A stretch of DNA of 64,000 nt from Cytobacillus oceanisediminis 2691 (lineage in GTDB: Bacteria > Bacillota > Bacilli > Bacillales > Cytobacillaceae): contig NZ_CP015506.1 of the NCBI RefSeq assembly GCF_000294775.2, forward strand, positions 905,501-969,500, in the 5' to 3' direction. The position numbers and the translations under genes are program-made. The notes below the pieces were generated by a model. It did no database searches and had not been told where the DNA came from. It worked only from the letters and a program-made list of their open reading frames with translations. Shown piece by piece: positions 23,983-32,925 of this stretch (position 1 is its first letter; every line of letters begins with the position of its first letter).

Positions 23983-25191
23983 ATGTATGATTACATCATT
24001 ATTGGCGGGGGCATTGTTGGCTTGTCAACAGGAATGGAGCTGCTGAGCCGGTTTCCTTCAGCAAAAGTGGCCATCCTGGAAAAGGAAAGCCATGTAGCGG
24101 CCCACCAGACGGGCCATAACAGCGGCGTCATCCATTCCGGAATATACTATAAACCCGGAAGCTATAAAGCCAGGCTTGCCAAAAAAGGCAGTGAATCCAT
24201 GACGGAATTTTGCCGGGAGCATGGTCTTGAAGTGGATATCTGCGGAAAAGTCATTGTCGCGAGCGAAGATTTCGAGCTCCCGCTATTGGACGATCTATAT
24301 CAGCGCGGTTTAGACAATGGTCTTGGCATCCGGATGATTGACCATGGCGAGCTCCATGAAATCGAGCCGCACGTGAATGGAAAAAAGGCAATTCATGTGC
24401 CAATGGCTGGCATTGTCAACTATAAGCAGGTTTCGGAAAAAATGGCTGAGATCATCACAGCAAAAGGCGGGGACATCCTGCTGAATCATAAAGTACTAGC
24501 CATTGACGAAACGGCTCAGGAAGTAATCGTCCAGACCAGCATGGGAGAGGTAAGGGGAGCATACTATGTAAACTGCGGCGGCCTGCAGTCAGACCGGATC
24601 GCCAAGCTTGCCGGATTGAAAACGGATGTCAAAATAGTGCCATTCAGGGGCGAGTATTTCATGCTCAAACCGGAGAAAAGCAGCCTCGTCAAAAATCTGA
24701 TCTATCCTGTGCCAAATCCCAACTTCCCGTTCCTTGGGGTCCATTTTACCCGCATGATTAACGGAGCCATTGATGTTGGCCCAAATGCCGTTCTAAGCTT
24801 TAAGCGGGAGGGCTATAAAAAGACGGATCTCAATGTGGCAGACCTTATGGAAGTTGTGGCTTATAAAGGATTCTGGAAGCTGGCAAAGAAATATATGAAA
24901 GAGGGAGTGGAAGAAATGATCCGCTCAGCATCCAAGGAGCTCTTCATGAAAAATGTCCAGAAGCTCATGCCGGACATCCAGAAGGATGACATTGTTCCCG
25001 GGCCGGCCGGTGTCAGAGCGCAAGCCTTGAAGGATGATGGCTCATTAGTCGATGACTTTTTCATTGTGCCGAGCAAACGCTCCATTCATGTTCTAAATGC
25101 ACCATCTCCGGCCGCTACGGCATCCATTGAAATTGGAAAAGAAATCGTCAGGAAGATGGACGGAATGTTTAAGATGGAATCAGCTGTTTAA
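23983..25191 (+). CDS. lhgO: L-2-hydroxyglutarate oxidase (LhgO-like)
   Basis: A 402-residue DAO-fold flavoenzyme with FAD motif YIIIGGGIVGLSTGMELL at the start, the HQTGHNSGVIHSGIYYKPGS block near residue 45, and a C-terminal GPAGVRAQALKDDGSLVDDF typical of L-2-hydroxyglutarate oxidases. LhgO oxidises L-2-hydroxyglutarate to 2-oxoglutarate and passes electrons to the quinone pool. It is the last gene of the TAXI-TRAP operon, 18 bp behind glcF. A D-specific GlcD/F pair plus an L-specific LhgO could deal with both enantiomers of one imported acid. Confidence 0.88.
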   Translation: MYDYIIIGGGIVGLSTGMELLSRFPSAKVAILEKESHVAAHQTGHNSGVIHSGIYYKPGSYKARLAKKGSESMTEFCREHGLEVDICGKVIVASEDFELPLLDDLYQRGLDNGLGIRMIDHGELHEIEPHVNGKKAIHVPMAGIVNYKQVSEKMAEIITAKGGDILLNHKVLAIDETAQEVIVQTSMGEVRGAYYVNCGGLQSDRIAKLAGLKTDVKIVPFRGEYFMLKPEKSSLVKNLIYPVPNPNFPFLGVHFTRMINGAIDVGPNAVLSFKREGYKKTDLNVADLMEVVAYKGFWKLAKKYMKEGVEEMIRSASKELFMKNVQKLMPDIQKDDIVPGPAGVRAQALKDDGSLVDDFFIVPSKRSIHVLNAPSPAATASIEIGKEIVRKMDGMFKMESAV

Positions 25192-25251
25192 GTAATTGGA
25201 GAATAATTCAAAATCCCCTGAACCATAATATGGAAGAAAGGGGATTTTTAC

Positions 25252-25707
25252 ATGAAAGCTACTACAGTGATCAGGCTGCTTCATTTGGTCATTCCTTGGC
25301 TGACCATATTTTTTCTGCCTAAAAAGTCCTTCAATAAATTTTCCACCGTCTCGGTTTTTGCCGGAATTTTAGTGTTCATTATGAGCATCCTGGCCATTCC
25401 TTTTAAATGGTGGACAGTGGAGGGAGGACACTTCAAGAAATTGCTCAATGATTTAACCTTCATACTGGGCCCGTTTTTTATCGGGACCTTATGGATTTTT
25501 CATTTTACCTTCGGAAACTTTAAGCGTTATCTGGCTGTCAACGCTATCATGGATTTTCTATTCGCCTATCCGCTTAATTATTTGTATGAAAAATTTAACT
25601 TATATAAGCTGGTCAAATTTAAGCCCATCTATATTTTCCTGTTCTTCACCACCTACGCATGGATTATTTATGGATACCAGGAATTTTTTCATCGGAACCA
25701 CAGATAA
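25252..25707 (+). CDS. Four-helix membrane protein of unknown function
   Basis: A 151-residue polytopic protein (hydrophobic segments near 8-22, 32-52, 68-88, 98-112, 122-145) ending in a basic tail. ATG 25252 follows AAGAAAGGGG. I do not recognise a family; size and aromatic-rich helices resemble Bacillaceae inner-membrane proteins of the CBO0543 kind, but no diagnostic motif was found. It is monocistronic and ends at a bidirectional terminator. Confidence 0.6.
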   Translation: MKATTVIRLLHLVIPWLTIFFLPKKSFNKFSTVSVFAGILVFIMSILAIPFKWWTVEGGHFKKLLNDLTFILGPFFIGTLWIFHFTFGNFKRYLAVNAIMDFLFAYPLNYLYEKFNLYKLVKFKPIYIFLFFTTYAWIIYGYQEFFHRNHR

Positions 25708-25741
25708 GAAAAAAGCCGCTCCATCATGGAACGGCTTTTCT
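25708..25741. terminator. Bidirectional terminator between converging genes
   Basis: AAAAGCCGCTCCAT / ATGGAACGGCTTTT with one mismatch and A/T tracts on both sides; serves 25252-25707 (+) and 25744-26388 (-). Confidence 0.85.
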
Positions 25742-25743
25742 CG

Positions 25744-26388
25744 TTAGCATTCTCCATTATGACACTCGACCCCGATCACACGGAAGCCATTTGCATCCAG
25801 TTCTTTCTTGATTTTATCCAAGGTTTCTTCTGTCGTATCCTTCGGCAATGTAAAAAGGATACGGCGGATCAGGCTGACATGGAAGTTGGATGAGTCCAGT
25901 GAAATGACTCCCTGTATATCGCTATATTTACTGATGATGCTGCTTATCTTTTTCAGTGTTCCCTGTGTGCCATAGCTTCCCACAGTCAGGGTATAGCTTC
26001 CGCGGTTCAGTCCCCACGCTTCCTCCAGCAGTTCCAGTACGGCCGCATGTGTCAGCAAACCGACAAACTGCCCATTTTCATTTTCAACCGGCAGATAAGG
26101 ATATCTCTTCAGCGTGAAAAAGGCTTTCATGAAAGAGTCATCCTCATCAATTACGGTCTGCTGGTCTTTAGCCAGAGCCGTAATGGGTTCATCCAAAGAA
26201 TGATTCTCCTTATATTCTAAAATATCAACCTTATAGATGTTGCCGGCAAACTTTGTATGTGTGGCATCCAGAATAGGGACACAGCGGTAACCAGTTTCGT
26301 TTAGAAACTGCAGCGCCTGTTCCAAATTAAAGGTTTCATCACAAAACCGGACATCTCTTTTCTCTACCATCTGATGGCGAATCAGCAT
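25744..26388 (-). CDS. CBS-pair protein with C-terminal ACT-like domain, CbpA-like
   Basis: A 214-residue soluble protein with two CBS motifs (about 5-60 and 70-130) and an ACT-like region (about 135-210) containing GTLKKISSIISKYSDIQGVISLD. Listeria CbpA, a c-di-AMP-binding protein, has the same length and domain order, so a c-di-AMP or adenine-nucleotide sensor role is plausible, though ligand residues cannot be checked by eye. ATG 26388 follows GGAGGATG. It is monocistronic. Confidence 0.65.
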   Translation of the reverse strand: MLIRHQMVEKRDVRFCDETFNLEQALQFLNETGYRCVPILDATHTKFAGNIYKVDILEYKENHSLDEPITALAKDQQTVIDEDDSFMKAFFTLKRYPYLPVENENGQFVGLLTHAAVLELLEEAWGLNRGSYTLTVGSYGTQGTLKKISSIISKYSDIQGVISLDSSNFHVSLIRRILFTLPKDTTEETLDKIKKELDANGFRVIGVECHNGEC

Positions 26389-26527
26389 TCCAGCATCCTC
26401 CTTTACCCCTAACCTTCTCTATTCTATGCCGGTGCCTTTTTGGCAATGATAAGAAATTAAGTGAATCCCCCTGCGAAAACTTGTAAAATAAGAAAAAGCC
26501 ATCATCAGGAAAGGTGCTGAAAAGAAC

Positions 26528-27172
26528 GTGGAAAGCATTACAGTTGTGTCGCTGCTGGATGTGATTGGAGAACTGTTTTCCGATGAGATTTCCATAGCGG
26601 TTTCCAATACAAGTGAATATATTTATTACCGGCCGAGCAAGCGCATCGATTTGAAAATCAGGCCGGGTGACAGGGTGAAGGAAGGAACCATCGCCTATAA
26701 GGCTTTAGGGACACAGCAAAGAGTGTCGGAGTTTATTGATCGCGATGTATTCGGTGTTCCGTACCACGGCATGGCGGTTCCATTTTTGCATGAAGGAAAG
26801 CTTGAAGGCTGCGTAACCGCTATTTTTCCGGCTTTGACGGACGGCAAATCGGTTGTGACAATGAAAACGAATGATGGCTGGATTCCGATTCCTTTTTCCG
26901 AGGTTGTCTACCTTGAGGCAAAGGATAAGAAGACCTATGTACATACTGGCGGCAATTCAGGCACCCATAAATACTCGCTTCAGGATTTTGAGTATTCGCT
27001 GCCGAAGGACAGTTTTATCCGCTGTCACCGCTCCTACATTGTAAATGTCAATCATATCAAGGAAATCTTTCCTGACACGCATTCCACCTTTCTCCTCGTC
27101 ATGAAAAATGGGGACCGGGTGCCTGTCAGCCAGTCTTACTCCAGCTATTTCCGGAAATTGCTTGGTTTTTAG
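26528..27172 (+). CDS. LytTR-family transcriptional regulator
   Basis: A 214-residue regulator. The C-terminal LytTR domain (about 112-214) is clear: IPFSEVVYLEAKDKKTYVHT, then SFIRCHRSYIVNVNHIKEI. The N-terminal half (1-105), with ISNTSEYIYYRPSKRIDLKI-like strands, is not a response-regulator receiver and looks like a small-molecule sensor. The start is GTG 26528 behind AAAGGTGCTGAAAAG. It lies directly upstream of the acetyl-CoA hydrolase/transferase gene in the same direction, so that gene is its likely target. Confidence 0.8.
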   Translation: MESITVVSLLDVIGELFSDEISIAVSNTSEYIYYRPSKRIDLKIRPGDRVKEGTIAYKALGTQQRVSEFIDRDVFGVPYHGMAVPFLHEGKLEGCVTAIFPALTDGKSVVTMKTNDGWIPIPFSEVVYLEAKDKKTYVHTGGNSGTHKYSLQDFEYSLPKDSFIRCHRSYIVNVNHIKEIFPDTHSTFLLVMKNGDRVPVSQSYSSYFRKLLGF

Positions 27173-27217
27173 AAAATTCTTTCTGTTTCAGCTTTATAAT
27201 TTGCTGTTTTATCCGAA

Positions 27218-27240
27218 TTTTCCGTAAGATTATCGGAAAA
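27218..27240. promoter_or_regulatory. Inverted repeat upstream of the acetyl-CoA hydrolase gene, candidate operator
   Basis: TTTTCCG - 9 nt - CGGAAAA lies in the gap between the LytTR gene and 27305. An ATCCGAATTTTCCG block just 5' adds a direct TCCG repeat. It could be the LytTR binding site, though LytTR sites are usually direct repeats. Confidence 0.45.
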
Positions 27241-27304
27241 GTCCTGGCTCCCTCTTTATCCGGGTAAAATGATTATATATATCATGGCAAAGGGGAGGAG
27301 CAAC

Positions 27305-28837
27305 ATGGAGAAAAATTTAGATCGGATTCGCGACAGCCGCCTGCATGACCGGGTAGTTACACCTGAAGAAGCAGCATCCTGGATTCAGGATGGTATGACT
27401 CTGGGGCTAAGCGGCTTTACACGTGCGGGCGATGTGAAGGCGGTGCCATTCGCGCTGGCTGACCGTGCCAGGCATGAGAGTTTTAAAGTGAATGTGTATA
27501 CTGGGGCTTCTTTGGGATCTGATGTGGATAAGCTTTTTGCGGAAGCAGGAATTTTGGGAAAAAGGCTGCCATTTCAGGCCGATCCGACCATGAGAAAAGG
27601 GATTAACCAGGGGGATTTCTTATTTATCGATCAGCATTTATCCCACACGGCAGAGCTTGTGCGCGCGAAGGTCATGGATCCTATTGATTTCGCTATTTTG
27701 GAAGCGGTTTCTATTGCGGAGGATGGGCTGATCATTCCGTCTACTTCAATAGGAAACTCGTTATCTTTCGCTGAAAATGCCAGACATATCATCATTGAAA
27801 TCAATCTTGCCCAATCCACGCAGCTGGAAGGCCTGCATGATTTATATGAACCTGGCAGGCAGGGGGAACGGAATCCGATTCCGCTGACGAAAGCCGGCGA
27901 CCGGATCGGCATTCCGGGAATTAAAGTGGATTTGGATAAGGTGAGGGGTATCGTATTCACGAATCAGCAGGACTCTCCGTCGACGATCGTGCCGCCGGAT
28001 GAAGAAACTGCCATCATGGCACAGCATCTGCTTCGATTTCTCCGCGGGGAAATTGAAGCAGGCAGGCTGGCAAATAGCCTGGCACCGCTGCAGTCGGGTA
28101 TTGGGTCCGTAGCGAATGCCGTGCTTCATGGAATGCTCGACTCTGAGTTTGAGAATCTGGAAGTCTATTCAGAAGTGCTGCAGGATGCGGTATTTGATTT
28201 GATGGATGCCGGAAAAGTGGACTTCGCTTCCTGCTGTTCTATCACTCTATCAGATGAAAAAATGAAACAGGTTTTCAAGAACTTTGACCGATACAGGGAC
28301 CGTTTAATCATGCGTCCGCAGGAGATATCCAACCATCCTGAAATCATCCGCCGCCTCGGCTTGATTTCGATCAATACAGCATTGGAGCTTGATATCTATG
28401 GAAATGTGAACTCCACCCATGTGCTTGGAACGAAAATGATGAACGGCATCGGCGGATCCGGTGATTTTGCCAGAAATGCGCGCCTTGCGATCTTCGTGAC
28501 AAAATCAATTGCCAAAGACGGCAAGATTTCAAGCATCGTCCCATTCGTTTCCCATGTCGACCACACTGAGCATGATGTCGATGTCATTGTGACAGAACAA
28601 GGCTATGCAGACCTGCGAGGGCTGGCTCCAAGGCAGCGCGTCGAACTGATCATCGAGAATTGCGCACACCCTCTGTACCGCGACCAGCTTCGCGAATATT
28701 ACCGGGAAGCCCTCACAAGAGGGGGACAGACTCCGCACGTACTGGAAAAAGCCCTTTCCTGGCACACAGACTTCACCAGGAATGGAACCATGCTAAAAGA
28801 AACAGCAGCAGCTGCTACTCAGTGGAGCTTCTGCTAA
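27305..28837 (+). CDS. Acetyl-CoA hydrolase / succinate:acetate CoA-transferase family protein
   Basis: A 510-residue class I CoA-transferase-fold enzyme. An N-terminal block runs GMTLGLSGFTRAGDVKAVPF, the middle has SGIGSVANAVLHGM, the SEVLQDAVF segment likely carries the catalytic Glu that forms the acyl-CoA adduct, and the C-terminal EQGYADLRGLAPRQRVELII is a family hallmark. Members either hydrolyse acetyl-CoA or swap CoA between succinate and acetate. I prefer the CoA-transferase reading because of the length and the E region, without proof. Start ATG 27305 follows GGGGAGGAG; an in-frame upstream start lacks a site. Confidence 0.82.
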   Translation: MEKNLDRIRDSRLHDRVVTPEEAASWIQDGMTLGLSGFTRAGDVKAVPFALADRARHESFKVNVYTGASLGSDVDKLFAEAGILGKRLPFQADPTMRKGINQGDFLFIDQHLSHTAELVRAKVMDPIDFAILEAVSIAEDGLIIPSTSIGNSLSFAENARHIIIEINLAQSTQLEGLHDLYEPGRQGERNPIPLTKAGDRIGIPGIKVDLDKVRGIVFTNQQDSPSTIVPPDEETAIMAQHLLRFLRGEIEAGRLANSLAPLQSGIGSVANAVLHGMLDSEFENLEVYSEVLQDAVFDLMDAGKVDFASCCSITLSDEKMKQVFKNFDRYRDRLIMRPQEISNHPEIIRRLGLISINTALELDIYGNVNSTHVLGTKMMNGIGGSGDFARNARLAIFVTKSIAKDGKISSIVPFVSHVDHTEHDVDVIVTEQGYADLRGLAPRQRVELIIENCAHPLYRDQLREYYREALTRGGQTPHVLEKALSWHTDFTRNGTMLKETAAAATQWSFC

Positions 28838-28844
28838 AGCAGGC

Positions 28845-28895
28845 AGTGCCAGGTACCCATACCACTTCACCCAGCTGGTATAGGTGCCTGGCACT
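28845..28895. repeat. Dispersed palindromic repeat, copy A
   Basis: AGTGCCAGGTACCCATACCA and TGGTATAGGTGCCTGGCACT form 20-bp arms (18 of 20 paired) around an 11-nt loop, 7 bp after the stop of the preceding gene and followed by TTTT, so it may also terminate transcription. Related copies: 30146 and 35243. Confidence 0.85.
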
Positions 28896-28942
28896 TTTAA
28901 TGTTACAATGATGCTATACTAACAAAATGATTGGGTGGAAAT

Positions 28943-30136
28943 ATGAGTAAAGCTATCAAATTAATTGCGGCTTCTAAATATAAGAATGGGTTTAAGGATG
29001 GCTATCCCCTGGTAACGGAGGAATCGGTGCAGCGGATTCCGAAGGGGATTGAAGAGGGTGCGGTCATTGAACTGACTGATGAGAGCGGGCGGTTTATCGG
29101 CAAAGGGTATTTTGGAAAGCAGAATAAAGGCAGAGGCTGGATTCTCTCGCGTAATCCTCAGGAAACCTTCGACGAAGCGTTTTTTGCAAATAAATTTAAA
29201 GAAGCTTTAAAAAGGCGGGAAGCTCTATTCCATGACCCAGAAACAACCGCTTTTCGGGTTTTCAATGGAGAAGGAGATGGAATCGGAGGCATCACGATTG
29301 ATTATTACGATGGCTTTTACGTGATCAGCTGGTACAGTGAAGGGGTTTACAGCTTCAGAAATACAGTAATTCAGGCATTGATGAACAGTGCTGATGTCAA
29401 AGGCCTGTATGAAAAGAAACGGTTTGCTGTAAAAGGCACCTATATAGAGGATGATGATTTCGCAGCAGGGGAACGGGCATCTTTTCCGCTGATGGTGAAG
29501 GAGAATGGAATCAGCTTTCCCATTTATCTCAATGATGGCGCCATGGTAGGTGTATTTCTTGATCAGAGGCATGTCCGGAAGACAATCAGGGATAAGTATG
29601 CTAAAGGAAAAACGGTACTGAACACGTTCTCTTATACGGGCGCTTTTTCAGCGGCAGCCGCATTAGGGGGAGCAGTGAAAACAACCAGTGTCGACCTTGC
29701 CAACCGCAGCAAAAGCAAAACCATCGAAATGTTCAGCGTCAATGGCATTGATTTTGAGGCACAGGATATTATTGTGGAAGATGTGTTCAACTACTTCAAA
29801 TACGCCGTTCGGAAGCAGCTGAAATTTGATATGGTCATCCTTGACCCTCCAAGCTTTGCCCGTTCCAAAAAGCATACATTCAGCGCCAGAAAAGATTACC
29901 CGGAACTGCTCGCACAGGCCATTCAAATCACAGAAAAGAATGGAATCATTGTGGCATCATCAAACTGCAGCACATTCAACATGAAAAAATTCAAAGACTT
30001 TATCAAAAAAGCATTCGCACAAACAGGGGACCGCTACAAAATCCTTGAGGAATTCACCCTTCCTGAAGACTTCCGCACCATTAAGGAATTCAAAGAAGGA
30101 GACTATCTTAAAGTAGCATTCATACAGAAGCTGTAA
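28943..30136 (+). CDS. Class I SAM-dependent rRNA methyltransferase, RlmI/YwbD-type
   Basis: A 397-residue protein with an N-terminal PUA RNA-binding domain (about 1-80), a linker domain and a C-terminal Rossmann methyltransferase. The SAM motif is VLNTFSYTGAFSAAAALGG, and the catalytic-loop motif DPPSFARSK is typical of the RlmI/RlmK group that makes 5-methylcytosine in 23S rRNA. The C-terminal SSNCSTFNMKKF carries a Cys near the usual position. Start ATG 28943 follows GGGTGG. A TATACT -10-like box lies at 28915. The gene is flanked on both sides by copies of the dispersed palindrome. Confidence 0.85.
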   Translation: MSKAIKLIAASKYKNGFKDGYPLVTEESVQRIPKGIEEGAVIELTDESGRFIGKGYFGKQNKGRGWILSRNPQETFDEAFFANKFKEALKRREALFHDPETTAFRVFNGEGDGIGGITIDYYDGFYVISWYSEGVYSFRNTVIQALMNSADVKGLYEKKRFAVKGTYIEDDDFAAGERASFPLMVKENGISFPIYLNDGAMVGVFLDQRHVRKTIRDKYAKGKTVLNTFSYTGAFSAAAALGGAVKTTSVDLANRSKSKTIEMFSVNGIDFEAQDIIVEDVFNYFKYAVRKQLKFDMVILDPPSFARSKKHTFSARKDYPELLAQAIQITEKNGIIVASSNCSTFNMKKFKDFIKKAFAQTGDRYKILEEFTLPEDFRTIKEFKEGDYLKVAFIQKL

Positions 30137-30145
30137 ATAAAAGAA

Positions 30146-30183
30146 TGACAGGCACCTATACCAATTGGTATAGGTGCCTGTCA
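30146..30183. repeat. Dispersed palindromic repeat, copy B (perfect), acting as bidirectional terminator
   Basis: TGACAGGCACCTATACCAA is followed directly by its exact reverse complement: 19-bp arms with no spacer. It lies between converging genes and is flanked by T-rich sequence on both strands. Confidence 0.92.
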
Positions 30184-30187
30184 CCTT

Positions 30188-31243
30188 TTATTGATATTTA
30201 GCCCGCAGTTCCTTCATCTCTTCTACAAGTTTCTTCCCGATTTCCTGTGAAAAGTCTTCATAGACAGGATCCAGCTTAGACTGCCATTTCTGTTTTTCTT
30301 CAGATGTAAGCTCATGAATTTGAATGGAGGAATTCTGCCTGATTTTTTCAAGCAGTTCTTCGTTCATTTCAAAAGCCATCCGGCTGTTCCAGGCGGTTGT
30401 TTCTTCCATTGCCTCGAGCAGAATCTTCTTTGTTTCCTCTGTCTGCTCATTCCAGACCTTCTCGCTCATCATCACTGCATATCCAAGATAGCCATGATTG
30501 CTGATTGTCATATGCTTTTGCAGGTTATAAAATTTCTTTGAGTAGATGTTGGAAATGGTGTTTTCTTCACCATCCACATCGCCTTCTTCCAGGAGTTTAT
30601 AAGTGGAATTGAATGAATCCTGAACTGCCTTTGCCTTCAGGCGGCTGAATTGGGCAGATATCACATCACTTTGCATAATCCGGAAGGATTGCCCTTTCAG
30701 ATCCCCTGGTTTTTGGATGGGACCCTGATTTGAAGTGATCTGCTTAAATCCATTTGGCCAGTGGGCGAGCCCTTTAATGCCGTCCCCCTGCAGGGATCTC
30801 AGCAGCTGCTCGCCGATTTTCCCGTTCAGGCCTTTCATAGCAGCTTCACGCGAAGGGAACGCAAAAGGCAGATCCAGCACTCCCCATTGCGGTGAAAGCA
30901 TGCCAAGCTTGGATGTGGAGGGGGCAATAAAGTGAACCTGTCCTTCTTTAAGAGCATTAATTTCTTCAATATCGGAATAGAGACTGCCGTTTGGAAACAC
31001 TTCTATTTTAATATGGCCATTCGACTTTTCGGCGACAAGCTCTGCAAACTTTTGGGCTGCAAGGCCCTTCGGGGTATTTTCAGCCACCACATGGCTGAAC
31101 TTGAAGACAATTTGATCCTTGAGCCCTTCCTGGTCATCATCGTAGGGAACCGCATCCCTTGGAAAAAAGCTTTGATAGCCAAAGAAGGCAGCCAGCAGCA
31201 AAACCATACCGGCAAGGAGAATATAGCCTGTGGCGCTTTTCAT
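30188..31243 (-). CDS. dctB: DctP-family C4-dicarboxylate-binding protein, DctB-like co-sensor
   Basis: A 351-residue TRAP-type (DctP) solute-binding protein with an N-terminal membrane segment (about 5-25) and no lipobox. VFKFSHVVAENTPKGLAAQKFAE opens the domain (first 20 residues typical), and LKGQSFRIMQSDVISAQF is in the ligand-arginine region. No TRAP permease is nearby. Instead it is divergent from a DctS-type kinase, matching B. subtilis DctB (YdbE), which works with DctS and DctP as a co-sensor. ATG 31243 follows GGAGGATTC; the upstream extension lacks a site. Confidence 0.88.
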   Translation of the reverse strand: MKSATGYILLAGMVLLLAAFFGYQSFFPRDAVPYDDDQEGLKDQIVFKFSHVVAENTPKGLAAQKFAELVAEKSNGHIKIEVFPNGSLYSDIEEINALKEGQVHFIAPSTSKLGMLSPQWGVLDLPFAFPSREAAMKGLNGKIGEQLLRSLQGDGIKGLAHWPNGFKQITSNQGPIQKPGDLKGQSFRIMQSDVISAQFSRLKAKAVQDSFNSTYKLLEEGDVDGEENTISNIYSKKFYNLQKHMTISNHGYLGYAVMMSEKVWNEQTEETKKILLEAMEETTAWNSRMAFEMNEELLEKIRQNSSIQIHELTSEEKQKWQSKLDPVYEDFSQEIGKKLVEEMKELRAKYQ

Positions 31244-31323
31244 TTGAATCCTCCTTTTTAAAACTATTAATGTTATCATACTTACAAGAATTCTATCCGT
31301 AAAGACAGAAGGGAGGGTCCCTT

Positions 31324-32925
31324 GTGAATCAGATGCCCATCCGCTGGAAGATTACCATCCTGTCTTATGCAGTCGTTATTTTTTCTTTATTGATTGGCGG
31401 AATGGTGGTTATTGCAAACATCCAGGAGCAGGAAGAAAAAGAGCTGAGGATACGCTCGATGAATACAGCCAGAACGGTGGCAGAGCTGTCAGATGTAAAA
31501 AAAGGAATCCTCCAGCCGCAGGGCTGGAAGACGGTTAATAAAGTCACAGAGGAAATCCGGATCATTAATGAAACAGACTATATCGTAATCATGAATATGG
31601 AGCGTATCCGCTATTCCCATCCGGTCAGGGAACTGATCGGCCAGCCATCTGCAGGTGAGGATGAGAAACCGGCTTTTGCCGAACATATTTATTTTTCCAA
31701 GGCAGAGGGAGACGTCGGTACCTTTATCCGCGCATTCATCCCGATTAAAGATGAAAGCCTCAATCAAATCGGTGTGGTCGTTGTCGGCAATAAGATCCCT
31801 TCGATTACGGAAATTATCGCTGATCTGGCCGGCGAAATCAGCATTATTGTCCTGCTGACGCTCATATTTGGACTGATCGGTTCTTTGATGCTTGCCAATC
31901 ATATTAAAAAGCAGATGTTCCAGCTGGAGCCCCATGAAATCAAACGGATGCTGGAGGAAAGGACAGCCACCTTTCATTCGATCAATGAAGGCGTAATCGC
32001 GATCGATAACCAGGAAAACATTACGATTTTCAATGAAAAGGCAAAGAAAATTTTTAACGTAACTGGCGATGTCGCCGGCAAAAAAATCAGATCTGTTTTA
32101 AAAGACACCAGGCTCCCTGAAATAGTGGAGCGCAGCCGTGCAGTTTATAATGAACAAATCATTGTAAGCGGCAAGGTCATCTTAAGCACCAGAATTCCCA
32201 TCCGGAAAGACAGCGAAATGATCGGAGCGGTAGCTATTTTCCAGGACCGCACGGAAGTCACGAAGCTAGCCGAAGAGCTGACCGGTGTAAAAAGCTTTGT
32301 TGAGGCGCTGAGAGTGCAGAACCATGAACATATGAACAAGCTTCACACCATTGCCGGATTGATTCAGCTCGGGAAAGCAGACAAAGCTTTAAAGCTGACG
32401 TTCGATGCGTCTGAAGAGCAGGAAAACCTCTCGAATTTCCTCAGCGATAAAATCAGGAACGATGCCATTGCAGGCCTATTATTAAGCAAAGTGCGGCGCG
32501 GAAAGGAATTGGGCATCACAGTGGTCATCGACCCAAACAGCAATCTGGAGGAGTTTCCAAGCCGCCTGGACCACCATGACTTTGTTTTGCTGCTGGGCAA
32601 TCTGATTGAAAATGCGTTTGGGGCTTTTGAGCATAGTGAACGTGAAGATCGAAAAATAGATATCAGTATTGAGCAGACTGATGAGATTTGTGCGGTGCTG
32701 GTGGAAGATAACGGCAGCGGGATAGAGGAAGCGATTTTGCCGAAGCTATATGAAAAAGGATTTACTGCCAATAAATCAGGCGGGACAGGCTATGGGCTTT
32801 ACCTTGTCAAACAAATTACAGAAAAAGGCGGAGGAGCGATCGAGGTTTCAACAGGCCGGGATGAAGGAGCTTCCTTTACGATCACTTTTCCAATGGAAGC
32901 GGAGGGAGAGGCATATGGCGGTTAA
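31324..32925 (+). CDS. dctS: Sensor histidine kinase DctS, CitA/DcuS family
   Basis: A 533-residue membrane kinase: TM1 about 10-33, extracytoplasmic sCache/PAS sensor about 35-170, TM2 about 173-195, cytoplasmic PAS about 215-310, then QNHEHMNKLHTIAGLIQLG with the phosphoacceptor His, and a HATPase domain with VEDNGSGIEEAILPKLYEKG and GTGYGLYLVKQI. CitA-family kinases sense fumarate, succinate or citrate outside the cell. The start is GTG 31324 behind GGAGGG, 80 bp from divergent dctB. The response-regulator gene overlaps its end by 11 bp. Confidence 0.9.
   Translation: MNQMPIRWKITILSYAVVIFSLLIGGMVVIANIQEQEEKELRIRSMNTARTVAELSDVKKGILQPQGWKTVNKVTEEIRIINETDYIVIMNMERIRYSHPVRELIGQPSAGEDEKPAFAEHIYFSKAEGDVGTFIRAFIPIKDESLNQIGVVVVGNKIPSITEIIADLAGEISIIVLLTLIFGLIGSLMLANHIKKQMFQLEPHEIKRMLEERTATFHSINEGVIAIDNQENITIFNEKAKKIFNVTGDVAGKKIRSVLKDTRLPEIVERSRAVYNEQIIVSGKVILSTRIPIRKDSEMIGAVAIFQDRTEVTKLAEELTGVKSFVEALRVQNHEHMNKLHTIAGLIQLGKADKALKLTFDASEEQENLSNFLSDKIRNDAIAGLLLSKVRRGKELGITVVIDPNSNLEEFPSRLDHHDFVLLLGNLIENAFGAFEHSEREDRKIDISIEQTDEICAVLVEDNGSGIEEAILPKLYEKGFTANKSGGTGYGLYLVKQITEKGGGAIEVSTGRDEGASFTITFPMEAEGEAYGG

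Noticed and set aside
30188-31243. Complete TRAP transport system at the dct locus
   Set aside because: No DctQ or DctM gene is present; the binding protein is next to a two-component system and a DAACS carrier.
32750-32914. Longer form of DctR starting inside dctS
   Set aside because: The added residues are an out-of-frame reading of the kinase HATPase region; the receiver domain begins right after ATG 32915.
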